Shown: one piece after another, positions 60,753 to 64,000 of the stretch | Position numbering within the stretch: position 1 is the first letter of the stretch | Layout: each line of letters opens with the position of its first letter | Assembly (NCBI GenBank): GCA_030587365.1 | Contig: JAUQZE010000003.1 | Coordinates: 124,001 to 188,000 of the forward strand | Direction of reading: 5' to 3' | Length of the DNA: 64,000 nucleotides | From: Candidatus Freyarchaeota archaeon | GTDB lineage: Archaea; Asgardarchaeota; Jordiarchaeia; Jordiarchaeales; Jordiarchaeaceae | Position numbers and translations under genes: made by a program | The notes under the pieces: model-generated | Seen by the model: the letters and a program-made list of their open reading frames with translations, nothing else | The model's database searches: none | Told to the model about the DNA's origin: nothing

Positions 60753-62795
60753 ATGAAAAAAGGACTTTTCTTCATTTCACTACTGATTTGTCTTGTGATT
60801 GCTTCTTCTGTTATTATGCTTCAGCCCTCTCCGCCAACCGCTTTTGGAGCAGTTCAAGGCTTGCAAACGGGTTCAAAACTTGTTTATGGTCCCTTTTATA
60901 ACCTAAGTTCCTCTAATCCTATTCAAATTCCAATTCCTAGCGGGTGGGATGTTACTTCTATTAATATGAGTTTTTCCAACCTCAGGGCTCCTAACTCCAC
61001 AATTTCGATGGAGGAAGAAGCCTTCAGGGCAAAAGAGATAACTGATATTACTCGGGCAATGTCCTTCCAACTTCCAGAAAACCAAACCGCTTACCTGTAC
61101 TCCACAAGCTTCTACCTGTTACATTTTCCATTTGAAACCCCCACGTTACCTATTTATTTAAGTATATCTCTTTATAATGCCACCAATACTACAATCAATG
61201 ATACCACAGTTCCAAAACCTGACTTTCTTCTCGCTAATCAAACATTCGAATTTCCTTCGATCACCGGTCCTATAGGGTGGAAAGACTTTTTCACAGACAA
61301 TTCTTTTGAACTCGATCCAGAGATCAATACTTATAATTATACCTTCTTTGTGGGCATCAATGCGACTACTTTAGCACCACTTTATCGGGTTTTCTGGTTC
61401 TTCGCCCCTGATAATGGAAGTGCAACTCCTGATAATCCGCCTTATGAGGATAAAGGCTACGCGTTTTACTATAACGGTTCAGATTGGAGCTTTGAATACG
61501 CGGATACTACTACTAATACTACTGGTATTGATTATTGTCTCAGAGTTCGTGTGAGTGTGAATAATGAGCCGGGTTCTTGGGAAGTCCCCTTCCCGACTGG
61601 TGTGAACATGAAGGTAAATGGGACTGCTGTACAAAATCTCTTGAGGGGTTCAGGCTTGTGTAATCTGTCTCAGCCCCTTAATATGTCTGAGAATATGGCG
61701 AGTTTGTATATTGGTAGTAGTTGGCTTCGTCCCCTTGTTTTCGATGTCACAGTAGAGGTTTCCGGCGTTGATGTTTTAGGAATGCTTTACGCGAGTAGCT
61801 TAACTGTGTTTTTCTCTATGTTTTTCTCTTATAATTTTATGAAGGATAATCAGGACAAGTTCTTCATGTTGCTAGGTTTAATTGCCGTGGGAGCAGTTGT
61901 TGCCGGTGGGTATGGGGGCTGGACGGCTTATAAGAGGCGAATGATTCCATTAAATGCAATGAGGAGCCTGGAGAATATCCTTGTTGACCATAATACTGGT
62001 GGCACTCTGATCTGGTCTTTCGACTTTGTTTCTATGCAGCAGGACGTAGCTCTGGTTTCAGGGTTTATGTCAGCAATCAAGTCCTTCCTTGAAGAGATGA
62101 AGGTTGGAGGCCTGAAAAGGCTGGGAACAGAATTCGGAACATTCATAAGAGAGGAGAGTAAACTGCTCACTGCGACCTGTGTCACGGGTGATATAGGTCT
62201 TGACGAGGAGCTCTGGATTAGGGGCAAAATACACGAGTTTTTGGTAAAAATCGAGCAGAGTCACTATAAGCAGCTGGAGGACTGGAAGGGCGACGTAGCC
62301 CAGTTTAGGGAATCATTCCCCGCCGTTCTAGCCTCATTAGTAAACCTTGAGAAGGTGCAGAGTCTTCAGAGACAGAAGATAGAAAAGTTAACGCGGAATA
62401 AGAATAAGCTTCAGGAAAATGTCAACAAATATGGGGCGAAGCTTGAGGAACTCAAGTCCAGGTACGATTCGGGTGAACTTGATTTCAAGAAATACATCAT
62501 TGAGCGCTATAAGACAGAAGCCAAGTACGATAGGGTTCAGAAGGAGTACCTCTACGCTGGCCTATTTCTTTCAAGGGCACCCGCCTTGCTGGAAGCTAAG
62601 CCAGTAAAACCGAAAGAAGTAGAGAAGATGGAAAACATCCAGAACCAGTTCCTTGAAATCAGAAAAGAAATAGAGGAGCTGCGAAAGAAAGAGCTGGAAG
62701 GCAGCATAACCTCCCAAGACCTAGAGCGTAAGGAAAGTCTCCAGAAACAACTAATGACCCTCATGGAGAAACTGGATAAACTCAAAAAAACTTGA
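60753..62795 (+). CDS. membrane receptor-like protein with cytoplasmic longin-like domain (paralogue 2)
   Basis: 680 residues: signal/anchor helix ('LFFISLLICLVIASSVIMLQ', about 4-23), an ectodomain of about 350 residues with many N-glycosylation sites, a membrane segment ('FFMLLGLIAVGAVVAGGYGG'), a longin-like domain ('LENILVDHNTGGTLIWSFDF', 'VALVSGFMSAIKSFLEEMKV', 'EFGTFIREESKLLTATCVTG') and a C-terminal coiled coil. The cytoplasmic half is almost the same as in 51152-53230 while the ectodomain is divergent. Two receptors sharing one output are suggested. Confidence 0.8.
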   Translation: MKKGLFFISLLICLVIASSVIMLQPSPPTAFGAVQGLQTGSKLVYGPFYNLSSSNPIQIPIPSGWDVTSINMSFSNLRAPNSTISMEEEAFRAKEITDITRAMSFQLPENQTAYLYSTSFYLLHFPFETPTLPIYLSISLYNATNTTINDTTVPKPDFLLANQTFEFPSITGPIGWKDFFTDNSFELDPEINTYNYTFFVGINATTLAPLYRVFWFFAPDNGSATPDNPPYEDKGYAFYYNGSDWSFEYADTTTNTTGIDYCLRVRVSVNNEPGSWEVPFPTGVNMKVNGTAVQNLLRGSGLCNLSQPLNMSENMASLYIGSSWLRPLVFDVTVEVSGVDVLGMLYASSLTVFFSMFFSYNFMKDNQDKFFMLLGLIAVGAVVAGGYGGWTAYKRRMIPLNAMRSLENILVDHNTGGTLIWSFDFVSMQQDVALVSGFMSAIKSFLEEMKVGGLKRLGTEFGTFIREESKLLTATCVTGDIGLDEELWIRGKIHEFLVKIEQSHYKQLEDWKGDVAQFRESFPAVLASLVNLEKVQSLQRQKIEKLTRNKNKLQENVNKYGAKLEELKSRYDSGELDFKKYIIERYKTEAKYDRVQKEYLYAGLFLSRAPALLEAKPVKPKEVEKMENIQNQFLEIRKEIEELRKKELEGSITSQDLERKESLQKQLMTLMEKLDKLKKT

Positions 62796-62826
62796 TTTTA
62801 AACCTATTTTTCCTATCATGGTTTAC

Positions 62827-63702
62827 TTATCCTGCCTCTCGATTTTCTTTCCACTCATGTTTCAGAACATCTTTTATTTTCTCACTCTCGTTGGTGAACT
62901 TGGGTTTTCTTTTTTCACTGAAAGCTTTGGGGCCCTCATAGAAGTCATGGTTAAGTAAAAGGTTCCAGAAGAGCATGCTCTCAATCCTTAGACCTTCTTC
63001 TAGGGGAGTTCCGATACCTCTTATTACTGCTTCTTTGTCTGTTCTAATTGAGCCTTGGGGGTAGGAACAAATTCTTTGGGCTATTTCTTTTGCTCGTTCT
63101 AAGACCTTCTCTTTGGGAACAATCTCGTTAACCAGACCAATTCTATAGGCTTCATTGGCATCGATTTCCTTTCCCGTCAGAATTAATTCAAAAGCCCTTC
63201 CCAGACCCACGATTCTCCACAGTCTTTGAGTTCCACCGTCTCCCAGTCCAACGTTCCATCTTCTGTTTAGAACTCCGAATTTTGCGTCTTCTGAGCATAT
63301 TCTCATATCTGCCGCGAGGGCTATTTCGAGTCCCCCGGCGTAGCACATACCGTTTATCGCTGCTATGATTGGTTTAAAGATTTGCACCCCTCTCGTATAG
63401 CCCCCGAAGCCTGGTCCCTGATAAGCGTTTTTTCTAAAATAGTTAACCTTCTGTTCTTTTACGAAGGGGTGCCAGTTTTTGAGATCCGCCCCGGTGCAGA
63501 ATGCCTTATTCCCGGCTCCGGTTATTATCGCCACGTAAGCGTCGTTGTCCATGTCAAATTTTTTCCAAGCATCCGCCAGTTCCAGATTCGTTTCGGGGTC
63601 GATGCAATTCAACACTTCAGGCCTGTTAATGGTAATTGTAAGAATGTTACCGTCTTTCTCACATACCACGTTTTTATAGACGCCATAATCTACTTCTGTC
63701 AT
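62827..63702 (-). CDS. enoyl-CoA hydratase/isomerase family protein
   Basis: A 291-residue crotonase-fold enzyme. Oxyanion-hole segments are 'AFCTGADLKNW' and 'INGMCYAGGLEIALAADMRI'; the active-site loop is 'FGVLNRRWNVGLGDGGTQRL', in which one of the usual catalytic Glu positions is not obvious. It is about 20 residues longer than the protein at 43921 and ends in a charged tail. GGAGG precedes the ATG. It is probably part of acyl-CoA metabolism, with substrate and exact reaction unknown. Confidence 0.88.
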   Translation of the reverse strand: MTEVDYGVYKNVVCEKDGNILTITINRPEVLNCIDPETNLELADAWKKFDMDNDAYVAIITGAGNKAFCTGADLKNWHPFVKEQKVNYFRKNAYQGPGFGGYTRGVQIFKPIIAAINGMCYAGGLEIALAADMRICSEDAKFGVLNRRWNVGLGDGGTQRLWRIVGLGRAFELILTGKEIDANEAYRIGLVNEIVPKEKVLERAKEIAQRICSYPQGSIRTDKEAVIRGIGTPLEEGLRIESMLFWNLLLNHDFYEGPKAFSEKRKPKFTNESEKIKDVLKHEWKENREAG

Positions 63703-63761
63703 TATTTTTTCCTCCGCCGATATATTCTACGCCTTTGCTCTAGATTATAACTTTTTGGAGA

Positions 63762-64000
63762 TTATGTCAGCCACTTTTTCTTTTCTTGCTCGAATTCTCT
63801 TTTGACGCCTCTCTCTTTTTCTTTTTCGCTGATTTCGCGTTTAGTTTTTTCTAATTGTTTTCTGAGGGGTAGATAGTACTTTTCTAACAAATTTATTATT
63901 TCCTTTTCAGGCATGCTCATCATATCTGCAACGATTTTGACTGATTTGAACTGCTTATACAATTTGTAAGCCCTTTTTGCAAGAAGCTTCTCCTTAATCT
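63762..64000 (-). CDS. charged helical protein (partial, runs off the right edge)
   Basis: The frame is open from the edge to 63762 and reads 'EKLLAKRAYKLYKQFKSVKI', 'ADMMSMPEKEIINLLEKYYL' and a Lys/Glu-rich coiled-coil tail ending EKKKWLT. The middle could be a small HTH ('VKIVADMMSMPEKEIINLL'). The N-terminus lies outside the window; a TTG at 63962 is not needed as a start. No family was recognised. Confidence 0.5.
   Translation of the reverse strand, partial: IKEKLLAKRAYKLYKQFKSVKIVADMMSMPEKEIINLLEKYYLPLRKQLEKTKREISEKEKERGVKREFEQEKKKWLT

Noticed and set aside
1..64000. CRISPR array, rRNA, tRNA, prophage or replication origin
   Set aside because: No regularly spaced repeats, tRNA-like folds, rRNA sequence, phage structural genes or origin-type repeat clusters were seen.

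Overview
The window looks like a chromosomal segment of an archaeon, most likely a mesophilic or moderately thermophilic member of the Thermoproteota (TACK) close to Bathyarchaeia. The reasons are archaeal-type promoters (TATA boxes about 25 nt upstream of expected transcript starts), an ADP-dependent sugar kinase, PadR/Lrp/COG2522-type regulators, MEDS-domain histidine kinases, longin-like and Roadblock-like proteins, many ferredoxins, a CO-dehydrogenase homologue, and frequent GTG/TTG starts placed behind good Shine-Dalgarno sequences. The lineage is inference; no rRNA, tRNA or ribosomal protein gene was found to anchor it.

Layout. 0-12 kb is accessory. It holds two HEAT-repeat proteins and at least five toxin-antitoxin loci (RHH/MNT, VapBC, HicAB, PBECR-like nuclease/DUF2283, HEPN/MNT). 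In nearly all of them the toxin or nuclease frame is broken while the partner frame stays open. A phenylacetate-CoA-ligase-like enzyme, a GNAT acetyltransferase and an M28-like peptidase lie among them. 11.7-17.4 kb has an amidase, a DUF998 membrane protein and a PadR regulator in an operon with a BtrH-like acyltransferase; three tandem 20-bp dyads spaced exactly 16 bp precede the PadR gene.

17.4-26 kb is a tandem duplication of a block PIG-L deacetylase - MEDS histidine kinase - structured non-coding repeat - Lrp-like regulator. The left copy kept PIG-L and lost the Lrp gene; the right copy kept Lrp and lost PIG-L. 26-31 kb carries two paralogous phytoene-desaturase-like flavoproteins and two ferredoxin-type proteins. 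31-33.7 kb is an operon of an ADP-dependent kinase and a sugar isomerase/deaminase, which with PIG-L may form an amino-sugar route. 33.9-38.6 kb has an ATC-hydrolase-like enzyme and a decayed fragment of a second one, a repetitive surface protein and an HSL-type esterase.

38.7-42.3 kb is a redox locus: a COG2522-type regulator divergent from a zinc-ribbon protein, a ferredoxin and a divergent CO-dehydrogenase homologue. Its cysteine ligand to the unique iron of the C-cluster is replaced by glutamate, as in hybrid-cluster proteins. 42.5-50.7 kb has a cupin, two related Cys-rich proteins, an enoyl-CoA hydratase, and a HEAT-repeat gene interrupted by a 1.6-kb insertion sequence. The IS has perfect inverted ends, a TTAA target duplication and an amber-interrupted transposase.

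51-64 kb is a membrane/signalling region. It has two paralogous receptors with a glycosylatable ectodomain, one membrane anchor and a cytoplasmic longin-like domain, plus a Roadblock-like protein, two LURP-one-related proteins, a TPR protein, a glycosyltransferase, a FixC/FixX-like flavoprotein-ferredoxin pair, an isoprenylcysteine-methyltransferase-like membrane enzyme and a second enoyl-CoA hydratase. Two genes in this half (a methyltransferase and the FixC-like protein) can only start at non-standard codons (CTG, ATT), each behind a clear Shine-Dalgarno sequence.
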